Shown: positions 45,892-58,099 of the stretch, in pieces
How positions within the stretch are numbered: position 1 is the stretch's first letter
Layout: the number at the start of each line of letters is the position of its first letter
From: Anisus vortex
Taxonomy: Eukaryota; Mollusca; Gastropoda; Planorbidae
DNA: 64,000 nucleotides
NCBI GenBank assembly: GCA_949126835.1
Contig: OX421509.1
Coordinates: forward strand, 14,477,279-14,541,278
Direction: 5' to 3'
The notes under the pieces: generated by a model
Seen by the model: the letters and a program-made list of their open reading frames with translations, nothing else
Databases searched by the model: none
Told to the model about the DNA's origin: nothing
Program-made: the position numbers and the translations under genes

Positions 45892-48049
45892 TTACCAAAC
45901 TTACTATTTTAAAACTAAATCCCTTACTTGTGATGAAAAAGGACTGAGTAAAAGTAAATATCATTATATAGTGATATTTCTAAACAAACTTGTTAGGTTG
46001 AGCATTTAAAATAATTGCTATAAGAGAAAAAGATCAGTTTTATCCGCAGAATTGGTTTCTAAATCAGAGGACATTATAAATGTGGACTGATTATAAGATA
46101 TGTTTGAGAATCTCTGGAAATGATAATTGAAACATTTGGCAGAGAGGATAATTTGATTGAAAAAGATGTAAATGGTTTTGAGAAAAGAGAATTTTTCAAT
46201 CACTAAAGTATTGAGAAATGTTTATGATTGTACTATGGAAATTTATTGTATCATGTACTGTTGTTGAAATAATTGCTCACTTATTCAAGATGCAAATTTC
46301 TTCTATGTGAATTTATTCATTTGTTTTATTATCATTGAATGTATGATAATGAAGGGTAAAAATAGTTGCTACAAGACAGAACTATGACTAACAAGAATTC
46401 CAAGAAATGTATTATATATGATTTTTCACTTTTAGGATACTGTTACATGAAAAGCAGACCAGAAGTGAAACTAATGTAAAATAAAACTTATCCTTGTTTT
46501 GTATAAATTTAGGATATGTGCCATTGATTTGACACTGTAAACCAGAATGGTTGAGAATTTCATGGTTGAGAATTTATAATGTTGACATACCAATGTTCAA
46601 CAAATGTATGATTAATTAAGGATTTCATGTCAAGATTGTAAAACTAATCTATTTGTTTTTGTATTAGTTAAAATAGATTGAATGAATTGTACTGACAATC
46701 AAAAGACTGGGTAGACCTGAACACTGTGAGGAACAGGAGAACCTAGAATCTATGAATAATGAATAAAACCTTTATGGAATGGACAAGAGCAATGGATTCC
46801 AACCTTACCATAACTGAAAAGCTGGGAGATGGAACCATTCAGACCAGCAATTGTTTTGTAAAAATTGTTAAATTGATTTCTGTCTGAAAAAATATAGTCT
46901 ATGCTCTGTAATCCTTTGTATGTCAATAATATTTGATTTGAAATGTCTTTAATGGAATTAAAAGAAAATAAGTACTTACTGTTTAGTACTAAGATTGTAT
47001 GAAAATGATATAACTTGCTTTAATTGATAGTTAATTAAGGAAATTAACCAATTTGTTTTAAGTAAATCCATGTATGAATGAAAAATAGAATGTTTTCATT
47101 TTAAAACTACTGTGCAACCTCTGTGAACTATTTTAAACGGAAACTGATGAAAGGTCAGGGTTATATGAAAGATTGAAATATTTTTTATGAAATTGTCTAT
47201 AAACTATTTTAATTCTGGAACAGACTATGTTTAATTTCCTTAAAATAACATAAATGAATTTAATTTTGAGATAATAGTTGTGAAATAATGATCATTAAAA
47301 AGATAACTTTTTTAATCGCGTAGCAATTTTTGACCTAAGCTGTTATGAGGTAAAAATTTGCATAGCCATGTCAACATTGTTAGAATCAATTGGGAATGAG
47401 AGAGAAAAAAAAAAGAGAGAGAGAGAGAGTGCGGAATTGACCTAAATTTCTGTGTCCCGTCACAGACAGTTGTATAATGTGTTACTGTTAGTCAGCCTAC
47501 AGGCTTGAAAAAAAATACTGTCTACACGAGCAATAATTTTTTTGTTGTAAAGTAATTAGGTCAAGCCTAGTGTTCTTCAATAAAGCGTTTTTTCTACTTA
47601 TGAAAAATAAGTCGTGTCTGAATAGACATTAAGTGATTTTTTCTTTTGTTGTATAATTACAAATTGTAAAAGATATTAGTTTAAAATTAAATGGATCAGA
47701 GAGTTTTTATTAACGTGGAATGTTAATGGAATGGAAACTATTAAATTGTATAATATTTATCCCTATGTATTTTTCTTGTATACAAGATTTAGATAAACAA
47801 TTTAATTGTCCATTGTTTTGAATTAAAATTGAATGATTGAATGACTGTAGTTAAGCCATTTGATAAGATTAACTTATATTGCATATATTATATGTTATTG
47901 TTATCAGTTCGATTGAATTATTGGGATAGCCAATTGAACTGTATTGTTTTCCCCGGAATATTTTCTTTTATAATTATTCCTTAAAATTAACATTTTTAGT
48001 ATTGTTAAAATGTAAAAGAAATAAATATAAAACTTTTGAAGGAGGGGGA
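45892..48049 (+). other. Long 3' non-coding region of retrotransposon 2
   Basis: 2.16 kb of AT-rich sequence without a supported ORF, containing a purine microsatellite at 47398-47430 and the polypurine tract at its end. The length is unusual for a Ty3-type element. It may include captured or decayed coding DNA, but nothing is recognisable. Confidence 0.6.
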
Positions 48050-48668
48050 TGTTACGAATATCGGTCATAGAGGAATGACGTAGTAAGGCATTGACCTCTT
48101 AACAAGTGCGTATCAGAGTCCAAGGCGACCAAGGTTTGACCTTTGTGCCCTGAGGGCAGTTTAAATAAAATAATTCGTCCAACCCCGTGGAAATTGGAGG
48201 ATAATTCTGGATTTTATAGAGAAAGAGGTTAAAATGCGTATTAAGACCCTGTAGAATCTTCGATGATAGTTTTCTTTGTAAAGTCCCCACCTCCTTAAAG
48301 TTAGTTCAGTTGGAAAGTTTGTAGAGTGAAGTCGCTATATTAATACTTGTACATTATATGCCATTTATTTTGAAATACTTATGTTACCATCAGTTGATGC
48401 GTTTATTGATCGTTTATATTGAGTCTACAATTTAAATAAAATTGTTTATTCAACAACTGGAGTTGTTTGATCTATCATTGTTGAGAAAGGTGTTGAAGAT
48501 AATTATCACGAATATAACTACATTGCTGCATAGACCTGTCAGTCAAGGAACCCCTAGCTTGGGCTACAGATTAGCAGAATCTAGAGACTTCTAATAAAGA
48601 TACAACTATATTCATTGAATCCGATTTAACGAGTCGTAATAATAGTGATCATAAAGAGGACCATAACA
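48050..48668 (+). repeat. 3' LTR of retrotransposon 2
   Basis: Same length as the 5' LTR (619 bp), with one A/G difference noticed (near 48153). Followed by the CTGT target duplication. Confidence 0.95.
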
Positions 48669-48969
48669 CTGTTAATAGTAATGTTATATTTGGTTTTAAT
48701 GTTTTTACCATTCACACAAAGCGCTACAGAAAGACTATTAGTCTGTTTGTCAGTTAGGTAATTGGAGCGTCGGTGGGGAAAGCCAGTAGATCAAACGAAT
48801 AGTGTCGCTGACTCATTAACATCTGCGTTATTTTTTTGTCTGTGTATCGCAAGCAATATTCTGAATTTAATAAAATACAACCATAGGCCTAGACTATGAG
48901 TCGCCTATGGCAAATTTGACATCTAGTGTTTGCAAGGCATTTAATGTTACGGAATTTTTGTGTGCGAAT

Positions 48970-49584
48970 TGTTACGAATATCGGTCATAGAGGAATGACG
49001 TAATAAGGCATTGACCTCTTAACAAGTATTAGAGTCCAAGGTTTGACCTTTATGCCCTACCGGGCAGTTTAAATAAAATAATTCGTCCAACCCCGTGGAA
49101 ATTGAAGGTTAATTCTGGATCGCAGTATTCTATAGAGCAAGAGATTAAAATGCGTATTAAGACCCTGTAGAACCTTCGATAATAGTTTTCTTTGTAAAGC
49201 CCCTACCTCCTTAAAGTTAGTTCAGTTTGAAAGTTTGTAGAGAGAAGTCGCGATATTGATACTTGTATATTTAATGTCATTTTATTGAAACACTTATGTT
49301 GCCATCAGTTGATGCATTTATTTAAAGTTTATATTGAGTCTACAATTTAAATAAAATTGTTTATTCAACAACTGGAGTTGTTTGATCTATCATTGTTGAG
49401 AAAGGTGTTGAAGATAATTATACCGAATATAACTACATTACTGCATAGGCCTGTCAGTCAAGGAACCCCTAGCTTGGACTTCAGATCAGCAGAATCTAGA
49501 GACTTCTAATAAAGATACAACTATATTCATTGAATCCGATTTAACGAGTCGTAATAATAGTCATCAGAGTATTAGTCCATAACA
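48970..49584 (+). mobile_element. Solo LTR, same family as retrotransposon 2
   Basis: 615 bp, TGTTACG start and CCATAACA end, 4-bp target duplication GAAT (48966-48969 and 49585-49588). Copy A shows the empty site GCGAATGAAAC near 5342. Diverged by small indels from the LTRs of the complete element, so older or from another lineage. Confidence 0.95.
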
Positions 49585-50075
49585 GAATGAAACATAATTT
49601 TAAAGTATTTCTTTGAGAACAAAAAAAACCCAACTCATTTGACACCGTGTTTGAATATTTCCCCCCCTGAACTTCCAAATAAATTGAAAATTGGTTTTAA
49701 GTTTGAAAAGCCACATCCAGATTTGGGAATGCACAAATGGCAACACTAAGTGGCTATGTGGACAAAGATGGCACTGGGCTCTTGGGAGCAATGGTGGGCA
49801 GTGATGCTGCATGGCCATCTAAAGTGCACAACCTGACTTAGTCATCATTTTATCCTCGTACACAAAGGGATTAATATTCTCCATTCACTTGCATTGACTC
49901 CTACTATAATTTGCAGGTCAGTAGGCTGGGTATTTATGTTTTTTACCACCCAGCTTTTTTTTATGCAATGTTCTTTGAATGCAGCATCATAAAACCAGCA
50001 ACCACGAAAAAAGTTTTATGTTTTTATTGTGATGTTTGCAACAGCCATAAGTCTTTCCTCTTTCCATCCAATCAG

Positions 50076-50156
50076 AGCAAACAAAAGGAGTCATTGAAGA
50101 CTGGAGCACTGGAAGACCTTCCTGGGCCCAATGGAAAAAAACAGAAAAATTTAACT
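50076..50156 (+). pseudogene. Copy-B 27-codon exon
   Basis: Acceptor and donor are intact; 81 nt as in copy A, one amino-acid change. Confidence 0.85.
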
Positions 50157-50380
50157 GTAAGTGTGAAAGGCAGTGGTCTATGGTAATTATTTTTTTCTAT
50201 TGTATTGATGTACAATAGTTTAGAAATTGTATCTGGACGAGTTTTCTCTGTTTCTTGTTTCTGTTGGTTCAGTCATGAGATACTAACTATTTGTAAGCTC
50301 ATTGAGTCTAACGACAGTTTTTAAATGATATTGTGTCGGATCACCATTCTGACTGTCTCAGGCTAGAATTCTGTAAAAAC

Positions 50381-50640
50381 ACAAGGATTTCTACCTGGGT
50401 CTGGAGGGTGATCCTGAGTCTACTGAGCGGGGATGAATACTTGACGTGTAGTTTGAGAAAGTAATAGGCAGCTGGGCGTAGTGCTGACCACACAATCCCA
50501 TTGTAACCTGCACTACAGAAACTTGTTGAAAGGTCAACACTGCTTCAATAGACCACCATGTCCCAACAGGGCAGGCCCACAAACAGCTTGTATATAGGTT
50601 GTTGCACTGATTAAGAAATTCCCACTTGGTGGCCACAGAA
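50381..50640 (+). repeat. SINE remnant, copy-B counterpart
   Basis: Counterpart of the SINE at 6441 with independent substitutions. Confidence 0.65.
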
Positions 50641-50706
50641 GCTGCATCTATGGTTCTACAAATCTATAAATGGAATCAACTAATTAACTAATTTTTTTAA
50701 TTGAAG

Positions 50707-50982
50707 GTCCCTAGCAACAAAAGAGAGCAAGTGGACAAAGAAACTGTTCAAGAAAATGTTCAATGCAGGCAAATGCCCGGGAGAATTCTTTGCGTCACCG
50801 ACCACAAGGGCCACAACAACAGTAATACGGACCCCGGGCCAATGAGCCGGAGCAGAGCCCAGATGATGCACCAATCAAAAAGCTGGACGGGCGTGATGGC
50901 GATGAGTGCATTGTTTATTCCGATTGGCCAGCAGAAGAAGAAGTAGCCAGGAGACTGGATTACTCACAAAGTTCTGACACTG
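50707..50982 (+). pseudogene. Copy-B exon with 1-bp deletion
   Basis: 276 nt against 277 in copy A. The frame is lost within a GC-rich run near 50830-50860 and reads into a TAG after the lysine run (50944-50946). Confidence 0.9.
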
Positions 50983-51041
50983 GTAAGCTGATGCAATGAT
51001 TGTGTGACCAGTACAACACTTTTCCAATCAATCTTGAATAC

Positions 51042-51667
51042 TGTCACGTGCGAAATCCGCTACTGACGTATAATATTATATTTAGGAATGTAATATCTAT
51101 ACATTCTTTTGATTCACATCCCTCTTGGATCCTACAAGGTTGTATAAGAATTAGTATTGGTGTTATTGAAGTAGATTTGATATTTATTTGGCTCGTAGGA
51201 TGTGCATTAGTAGTATGAAGTGAATTAGGTAAACTATACCTTAATATAGAGGAAATCCACAATCCTGTTTGAATATGTTTAACACAATTTTATTCCAACA
51301 AGTTGAAATTATGAATATAACAGCAACACAGAATACAGGTACCAATAGTATAGGATGAAACGTAAATCAGTTGAAATTTTTTTATATAATATTAAGCCGT
51401 TTTAACGTATCTTTTAAGAAAATGGTCAAGAACAGTCCTCACACAATCGTGCCCAAGCTAGAACTGACTAACGATCTCAAAACCCTCGTGATCTCAAAAC
51501 CCTCGTGCGAGACGTATGACGCATTTTAATGTTATGACGTAGTGTCTAGACATATACATGTTTTATTCCTAACACGGAAACATTTCGGGTTTAAGATTAT
51601 TTCTTTGAACTTAAATTCTTAATAATAGAACCAATATAATTATGGAAATAAAACTACTTTCGTAACA
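51042..51667. mobile_element. Solo LTR, family 3 (younger copy)
   Basis: 626 bp, TGTCACGTGCG start and CGTAACA end, 4-bp duplication ATAC (51038-51041 and 51668-51671). Copy A has the empty site near 7126. No internal genes; related to 35276-35867. Confidence 0.9.
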
Positions 51668-51810
51668 ATACTTTAACTGCTCATTCATAAAAAGTTTTAC
51701 AATCTAATTTAAACATAACAATTAAGTTGTCTTTTATTAGATTGTAATATGTAATTGAGAACAATTATATTTATAACATATTCACTTATTTTAAAAGGCA
51801 TCGATGACAG

Positions 51811-51908
51811 TCTTCTAGAGAACCAGCTGCTGCAAGTGATAGGAGGGCCTCTGTCCACCAATCGCGAACTGATAAAGCCACAAGCATCTCTTACATACAT
51901 GTACCACG
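51811..51908 (+). pseudogene. Copy-B exon with 5' deletion
   Basis: Copy A has an acceptor and about 30 coding bases that are missing here. The chance CAG at 51808-51810 would lead at once to TAG. The donor is kept. Confidence 0.85.
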
Positions 51909-51924
51909 GTGAGTTTTTTTAAAA

Positions 51925-52225
51925 AGTCAACTTATAGACAGAGCCATTGACCACAGCATCTTATAGACAGAGCCATTGACCAGCACAACTTATAGACAGA
52001 GCCATTGACCACAGCAACTTACAGATAGAGTATAGAGCCATTGACCACTGCAACTTATAGACAGAGCCATTGACCACCGCAACTTATAGACAGAGCCATT
52101 GACCACAGCAACTTATAAACAGAGCCATTGACTACCGCAACTTATAGACAAAGCCATTGACAACTGCAACTTATAGACAGAGCCATTGACCACCGCAACT
52201 TATAGACAGAGTCATTGACAAAACT
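51925..52225 (+). repeat. 29-bp minisatellite (about 10 units)
   Basis: Units ACTTATAGACAGAGCCATTG plus ACCACAGCA. Copy A has a single unit (about 7474-7500). Confidence 0.95.
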
Positions 52226-52483
52226 TTTTAAAATACATATGTATACAGATATCATAGCTGAAACCAATATAAGTGCTCACTTTACTCTTACATATTATAT
52301 CACCTATGTACAGAAATGTTCTATACTTTAATTGATCTGATGACACTGGACACGTCTTATTTTCTTGTTATTGATGGGTGGTGGGGGAACAGTTCCACAC
52401 TATTTAAATTGGCTACTGCCTTGACAGAAATGAAAGTAATCTAACTCTGGGTTTTTCTTTTATATATCTGATGTCTCAAACAG

Positions 52484-52609
52484 GATGGGGCTTGAGCCAG
52501 ACAGCAAGCAGAGCCCCAGGGCAGACATTAGAGCTACATCCTCCTCACCTCAAGGCAGTAGGTCAGAAACTGGGAAATCCTCTAAGAAGACTTATTCTTC
52601 TTCCATCGG
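52484..52609 (+). pseudogene. Copy-B 126-nt exon
   Basis: Both splice sites are intact; 12 bp shorter than copy A at a small internal repeat. Confidence 0.85.
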
Positions 52610-52618
52610 GTAAGCCGT

Positions 52619-53150
52619 CTACAGCTTTGCAGAGCCTCAAGGAGATAGAATAGAAATATATAAAAATGAATACAAAGTCGCTATATTTTTCCATCAGTGC
52701 CTTCATAACAACGAGATCCCTATGTTTCACAAAAAACACTTCGTTCTGCCTAGTCCTCGCTTCTGGAGGTGCCCCGTTTCTCTCTGAAGACTGTTGGCCT
52801 TCTCAAAATTGGCCTGAAAATATGGAATCTACATCCCATCCAACTCAGACGAACTTCTAACTTGAAAAAGAACTTGAAAACACATTCTTTTAATTTACCT
52901 TCGCTAAACATTTTTAGACACCTACAATTTTACTTGTATATTACTTCAGTTAATGTTACATTTATTTGTTTTGTCCTATGTTTAAGTTTTAAATTATCAA
53001 TTAGTAAATTAGCTTTTTATTTATTTTTAGCCTAGAGAATTATATCTGTGTTATTAGTTGTTTGTTGCTCAATGTTAAATGCACTCTGAGCTTAGACTAT
53101 GTTTGTTAGCAGCGTTATACACTATACACATAGACTTATTATTATTATTA
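52619..53150 (+). mobile_element. CR1/L2-like LINE 3' fragment (copy B)
   Basis: Counterpart of 8206-8722: LKIWNLHPIQLRRTSN motif region, GTTAGCAGCGTTATACACTA, then an ATT microsatellite. Confidence 0.75.
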
Positions 53151-53369
53151 AGGTAATTTTAATATCTAAATAGATGAACTTACTATTCCTCTATGATAAG
53201 CTGTTGCAGTATATGCATGTGTTGTTTTTATTGTTTCTGTTTGCATGTTCATATCTCGGACCTAATCACAAGTTTTTTTGACACACAGCTAACTGTGTTG
53301 CCTAAGTTAAATAGACTAAATGTGGTGCGAAAACTATCATCGTACATTTATATTTCCTCCACCATGTGT

Positions 53370-53575
53370 CCTAGGTTTGAATCCTGGTGAGGGATAGGAT
53401 TTGTTCTCAGGTCTGGAGGGTGTCCCTGAGTCTACCCAGCTCAGATAGGTACCTGACTTTAGTTGGGGTAAAGTAAAGACAGCTGGGCATTGTGCTGGTC
53501 ACACAATCCCCTAGTATGCTGTGGCTACAGAAACTGGTGAGCGCTGCTTCACATGCCCTATGAACATTGCTGTAT
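53370..53575 (+). repeat. SINE, copy-B counterpart of copy 4
   Basis: GGTTTGAATCCTGG, body, and 3' part GCGCTGCTTCAC; same place as 8955 in copy A. Confidence 0.8.
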
Positions 53576-53909
53576 TGTTGTTTAATTTAATTTTTCCGTC
53601 TAAGATAAGATAAGAATGTGAACTTCTTATAGCGCTTATATCCATGCTATTAAATTATTATTATGAATAATATAACAAAACATGCAGGCTTTATTTAAAA
53701 AATGAGTTTTTACAAATCATACAAGAAGGTAAAGATTAAATGCTACTTAACAGTTAATTAGACCTTCTGTATAGGATCCATCAACTAAAGAAAATGTTGA
53801 AGTACTAGAACAATGAAAGAAGAAAAGACTGCAAGGTTCATATCTAGCAAATATTCACAACTGACAAGAGTAACACCAATAGTTGAATCACTAATCCTGG
53901 ATAGACTAG

Positions 53910-55116
53910 CTCTTTCTTTACGGTACGGTTTATCAACCCAACGGAGAGAGAAAAAAAAGAGTAAAAAATAAAATCCATACCCGATGCATTAAACCTGTCA
54001 TAAACAATATATTTCAATAACAAACCTGTCATGTCTTATATTATTCTTTAGCAAATTGAAAGGAGAATTTAATTAGATCAATTTAAATATGATTGGAATT
54101 TATCTGGAGTGTTTATTAGGGATAGGCCTAATATAAAGAATATTTTAAATGAAAACATAAAAATTAACAAAATATTTTCAACTCACCACTTCCTAAGTCA
54201 GTTTGTATTAATCCAAATGTCTTCTTTTTTTTAAAGAACAATATAAAAATGTATATCCAAGAAGTGAGGAAAGTTTCTTTGCAATTTGTATAAAAATGAA
54301 AAAGTTAGCCTATGAATTAATTAGTCCTCCCACTTGAAATTGTGAAAAGGGAAATTATTTCTTTGATCTTTAGAAACACTATGACTATAGATCTAGACTA
54401 TATAATATATACTATATACCATTCGAATCTAAATAACTATTTTCAGGATTACTAATGTGGGCCTAGGCCCTAGGCCTAAGCCTAGAAGGTAGATATGGTA
54501 AATTATACCTTATTTTTATTGTAGCAGTAGTGCTAGTATATTCTTTATGATTTAGAGGTCTCATAAGACCATACGTTTTTACTGTTGTTGGTGATAGAGG
54601 AAAATACTCCTCACCCGAATCGGCAAACATTACGATAAAGTCCGGTAAATAATCATCGTATTATTTAATCCAAATCATTTAATACTAGCCTACTACTGCT
54701 ACTTACTTAGGCCTAGGCTTAGGACTTAGTTAGGCCTAGATCTATACTACTAGCTTTCTCTGCAGTTAAACATCTTAATTAAACACTTTTAGAGCCACTA
54801 TTACAACCCCTAATGCCCTAATGCTTATATAAGCTTGGTAATCCACCATTTCTATCAGCTGTTTATTTGTTTACACAATCGATGAAAAATGAAAGCAAAA
54901 CAACACAAAACCATGCTTCTTTCAGTGTAAAACTATTTATAAACGAAGTTGGAACTCTTCTGAACCAAAGATTCTATAAATACGTATAAAATAGTTAATT
55001 GTAAATGCTTAACTAATGATAAAACGAAACAAACCACTGATGACGCAGGCTACGGCTTTACGTAGGCAATGAAAAAACCTATGACGCATTGTGCAGCGTA
55101 ACGTAAAGAAAGAGCT
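53910..55116. mobile_element. 1.2-kb TIR element with CTAG duplication
   Basis: Left end CTCTTTCTTTACG and its perfect complement CGTAAAGAAAGAG on the right, extended by further imperfect pairing, flanked by CTAG at 53906-53909 and 55117-55120. Copy A reads GACTAGAGGAAAG straight across (about 9428). No transposase frame. The superfamily is uncertain; CTAG is not a classic target for hAT, Tc1 or piggyBac. Confidence 0.85.
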
Positions 55117-55445
55117 CTAGAGGAGAGAAGGGCAAAGAAGTAGTAATACATAAATCATTAAATACTGACTAAAAAATACAACACCATAACAATGCATTAC
55201 ACATGCATTAAACATGAGGATAAAAAACTTTATGCATTAAAAATGAGGATAAAAACTAGGAAAACCAATAATTTGACATCATTTAAAAACACTAATCAAA
55301 ATGCAAGCCTAGATTCAAATCTCAGATAAACCTAGGAAAAAAAAAATCTTCTGTATAGATGGAAGGTCTATAACTTATAAGATGTGGCTAATATTTGTTT
55401 TTTGTAAAGGCATTAGTTTATTCTTTTTCAATTTTCTATTGGCAG

Positions 55446-56019
55446 AGAGAAGACATTGTCTGTTCTAGAGATCATAAACACCCTGTCAGAGGAAGAGGTG
55501 TCTGTCAGGTTACCTGACAGAAATATCGCCAGTGACAGCTCTGGGGCAGGCAGTGTGAGATCAGGCGGCGATGGGCAGGCCGGGGAGGTCCGCCGACGGA
55601 AGATATTGCCCCCGGACAGTCCAGGGAATCGCCTTTCGGTCAAAAGCCTGGATGGTGATCCCAATCTTAGCCTGTTTGTTCTGGACAGGAAGTCCGGCGA
55701 GGCCCGGGCCCGCAGAAACCTGGTGTCCAAGTACAAAGCCACGCCACTGTCTGGACACACCAGAAAACTCGACCCGTATTCTCCGGTCAGTGCTGAAGAT
55801 GACAATTCGTCCGAGGAGGTGATCCTTCGCTCCTCAGAACCTGACAGCCCGTTGAGTAAGAATTTCCGCCCGGCTGACCTAGATGATGATCTGGACAACG
55901 TGCTGGAGGCCATTATATCCTCGAAGATGGCGGCAGCAGTGGCAGTGGCAAAGGTCAGGACCTTGAGGATGACCTCGCAGAGCTTGAAGAAAGCAAAATT
56001 CTGGAGGACGTCTTCTTAA
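55446..56019 (+). pseudogene. Copy-B last exon with frameshift
   Basis: Acceptor kept. A 1-bp deletion near 55913 shifts the frame and the reading ends at TAA 56017-56019, replacing the acidic C-terminus. Confidence 0.9.
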
Positions 56020-56859
56020 TCTGACTCCACATGCAAAGTTTGTCTAGTTTCAATGCAAATACTATGGAAATCTTATCTTTTTCACAGGCATCTAATACAT
56101 ATTATCTTTCTGAATTCCTCTGGAGTTTATAGTATTAGTAAAATAACTTTTATATAGTTTTCTAATAGAACTTTTATATAGTTTTCTTCCCCATAGTTAT
56201 AACTTGAATTTGGGTTCATTATGAAGAGAAAAGGATATTAATTCTGGACGACCATCTTTAGCTTTTGTTTTAGGCAAAAGCCTGGGCACCCACTCATGCA
56301 TGCTACGCTATAATTGAACAAAGTATTTGTATAGTGCTGTAATATATATCTATTGTTATATGCCATTTCAACCAAGAAGATCTGATTTGTACTTTGGGTT
56401 ATGTCTTCAATCTGTTTTTGCACAATGCCAATGTAGATCTATTTTTATACTGCTGAACAGAGATCTGTGTTAAGACAAAAAGTTTATTCACTGGAGCTTT
56501 TCTATTCGGCAGTGCCTGATAACATTTCGTTCTAGAAACCTATTGTCTTGTACATAAGTGATACATTTTGTTGAAGTTTGACTACTTCACCAGCTTTCAT
56601 CATGTATTATTTGGTGAGGAATTGTTTAGAAATTTCCCTGCGGCAGATGCTCATGTCTGTTCAAAAAATGTATGTCTGAAGTGCCAGGTCACTGTGCATT
56701 GTGTCAGGTCTATGATTGGTTTGAAAGGTCTGTGCTGGGCGGGGCCAGGATTTTGTATTGTATCTCAGGTCTTTTGTATGTTTTGTTTGATAAGAATGTT
56801 CTTGGAAGGTTTTCATTGTGTGTATGCCAACTTCTGTTTGTGCTGGTTCAGGTCTAAAT

Positions 56860-57785
56860 AATGTGCTTTGTTTGAATGGTGTGCTGAGTTTGACTGATGT
56901 GGTTTGTTTGACTGGTGTGCTGTGTTTGAATGGTGTGTTGTGGTTGAATGGTGTGCTGTGTTTGAATGGTGTGTTGTGTTTGAATGGTGTGTTGTGGTTG
57001 AATGGTGTGCAGTGTTTGAATGGTGTGTTGTGGTTGAATGGTGTGCTGTGTTTGACTGGTGTGTTGTGATGAATGGTGTGTTGTGGTTGAATGGTGTGCT
57101 GTGTTTGACTGGTGTGTTGTGATGAATGGTGTGTTGTGGTTGAATGGTGTGCTGTGTTTGAATGGTGTGCTGTGTTTGACTGGTGTGCTGTGTTTGAATG
57201 GTGTGCTGCGTTTGAATGGTGTGCTGTGTTTGAATGGTGTGCTGTGTTTGACTGGTGTGCTTTGTTTGAATGGTGTGCTGTGTTTGAATGGTGTGTTGTG
57301 TTTGAATGGTGTGTTGTGGTTGAATGGTGTGCTGTGTTTGACTGGTGTGTTGTGATGAATGGTGTGTGGTTGAATGGTGTGCTGTGTTTGACTGGTGTGT
57401 TGTGATGAATGGTGTGTTGTGGTTGAATGGTGTGCTGTGTTGGAATGGTGTGCTGTGTTTGACTTGTGTGCTGTGTTTGACAGGTGTATTGTGTTTGAAT
57501 GGTGTGCTGTGTTTGACTGGTGTGCTTTGTATGACTGGTGTGCTGTGTTTGACTGGTGTGCTGTGTTTGACTGGTGTGCTTTGTTTGAATGGTGTGCTGT
57601 GTTTGAATGGTGTGCTGTGTTTGAATGGTGTGTTGTGGTTGAATGGTGTACTGTGTTTGACTGGTGTGTTGTGATGAATGGTGTGTTGTGGTTGAATGGT
57701 GTGCTGTGTTTGAATGGTGTGCTGTGTTTGACTGGTGTGCTGTGTTTGACTGGTGTATTGTGTTTGAATGGTGTGTTGGGGTTGG
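56860..57785 (+). repeat. 18-bp minisatellite (about 50 units)
   Basis: Units of the type TTTGAATGGTGTGCTGTG, with GACTGG variants and occasional 16- and 17-bp units. Copy A has about six (11310-11420). The array is stop-free on the - strand for 347 codons (His/Ser/Thr/Asn repeats), but this frame is an effect of the repeat. Confidence 0.95.
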
Positions 57786-58099
57786 CTTGTGTGCCCTGTC
57801 TGTGCATGGTGTTTCCAGTTTGTTGTACAGAGTCCACTAGGTCATAGAACAAGACATACTCTCTGAAAAACCGACAATGGTAACAACAAAATGTCATAGG
57901 GCAAAGTTGATATTACTTGTTTATGTAACCTCTGACCCCTAGGGGCTGTAGGAGAAAGTTAAACAAATGAATGCAATGTGTAGCTGTATTTAAATGCTAG
58001 TGAGAATTGAAAACTTATAGTTTCAACTTTTACAATAGTAGTATTTTTTTTTTCAAGGACCTTACTTTAAGTTTAAGAGTTGTTTCTAACTAAAACTGG

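Larger units (their letters stand above)
42385..48668 (+). mobile_element. LTR retrotransposon 2 (Ty3/gypsy-like, RT-less)
   Basis: Two 619-bp LTRs (42385-43003 and 48050-48668) with TG...CA ends, a 4-bp target duplication CTGT (42381-42384 and 48669-48672), and an empty site in copy A near 5062. It has gag, protease and partial integrase frames but no reverse transcriptase or RNase H. The purine tract GGAGGGGGA precedes the 3' LTR. A primer-site-like TTTGCGGGCTTCGTCCGA follows the 5' LTR but lacks the usual TGG start. The LTRs are nearly identical (one A/G change noticed), so the insertion is recent. Confidence 0.95.
39680..56019 (+). pseudogene. Broken second copy of the coiled-coil gene
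   Basis: Counterparts of the last seven copy-A exons at 39680-40269, 40383-40488, 50076-50156, 50707-50982, 51811-51908, 52484-52609 and 55446-56019. It starts inside the large exon, directly at the end of the foldback element, so all 5' exons and any original promoter are missing. Lesions: TAG at 40437-40439, a 2-bp deletion and a lost GT donor in the same exon, a 1-bp deletion in the 50707 exon (276 versus 277 nt), loss of the acceptor and 5' part of the 51811 exon, and a 1-bp deletion near 55913 in the last exon. Large insertions also lengthen its introns. It is a pseudogene from segmental duplication, not retroposition, since introns are kept. Confidence 0.93.

Noticed and set aside
56854..57897. 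347-codon - strand frame rich in His, Ser, Thr and Asn
   Set aside because: It is an effect of the 18-bp minisatellite. Copy A has only about six units at the same place.
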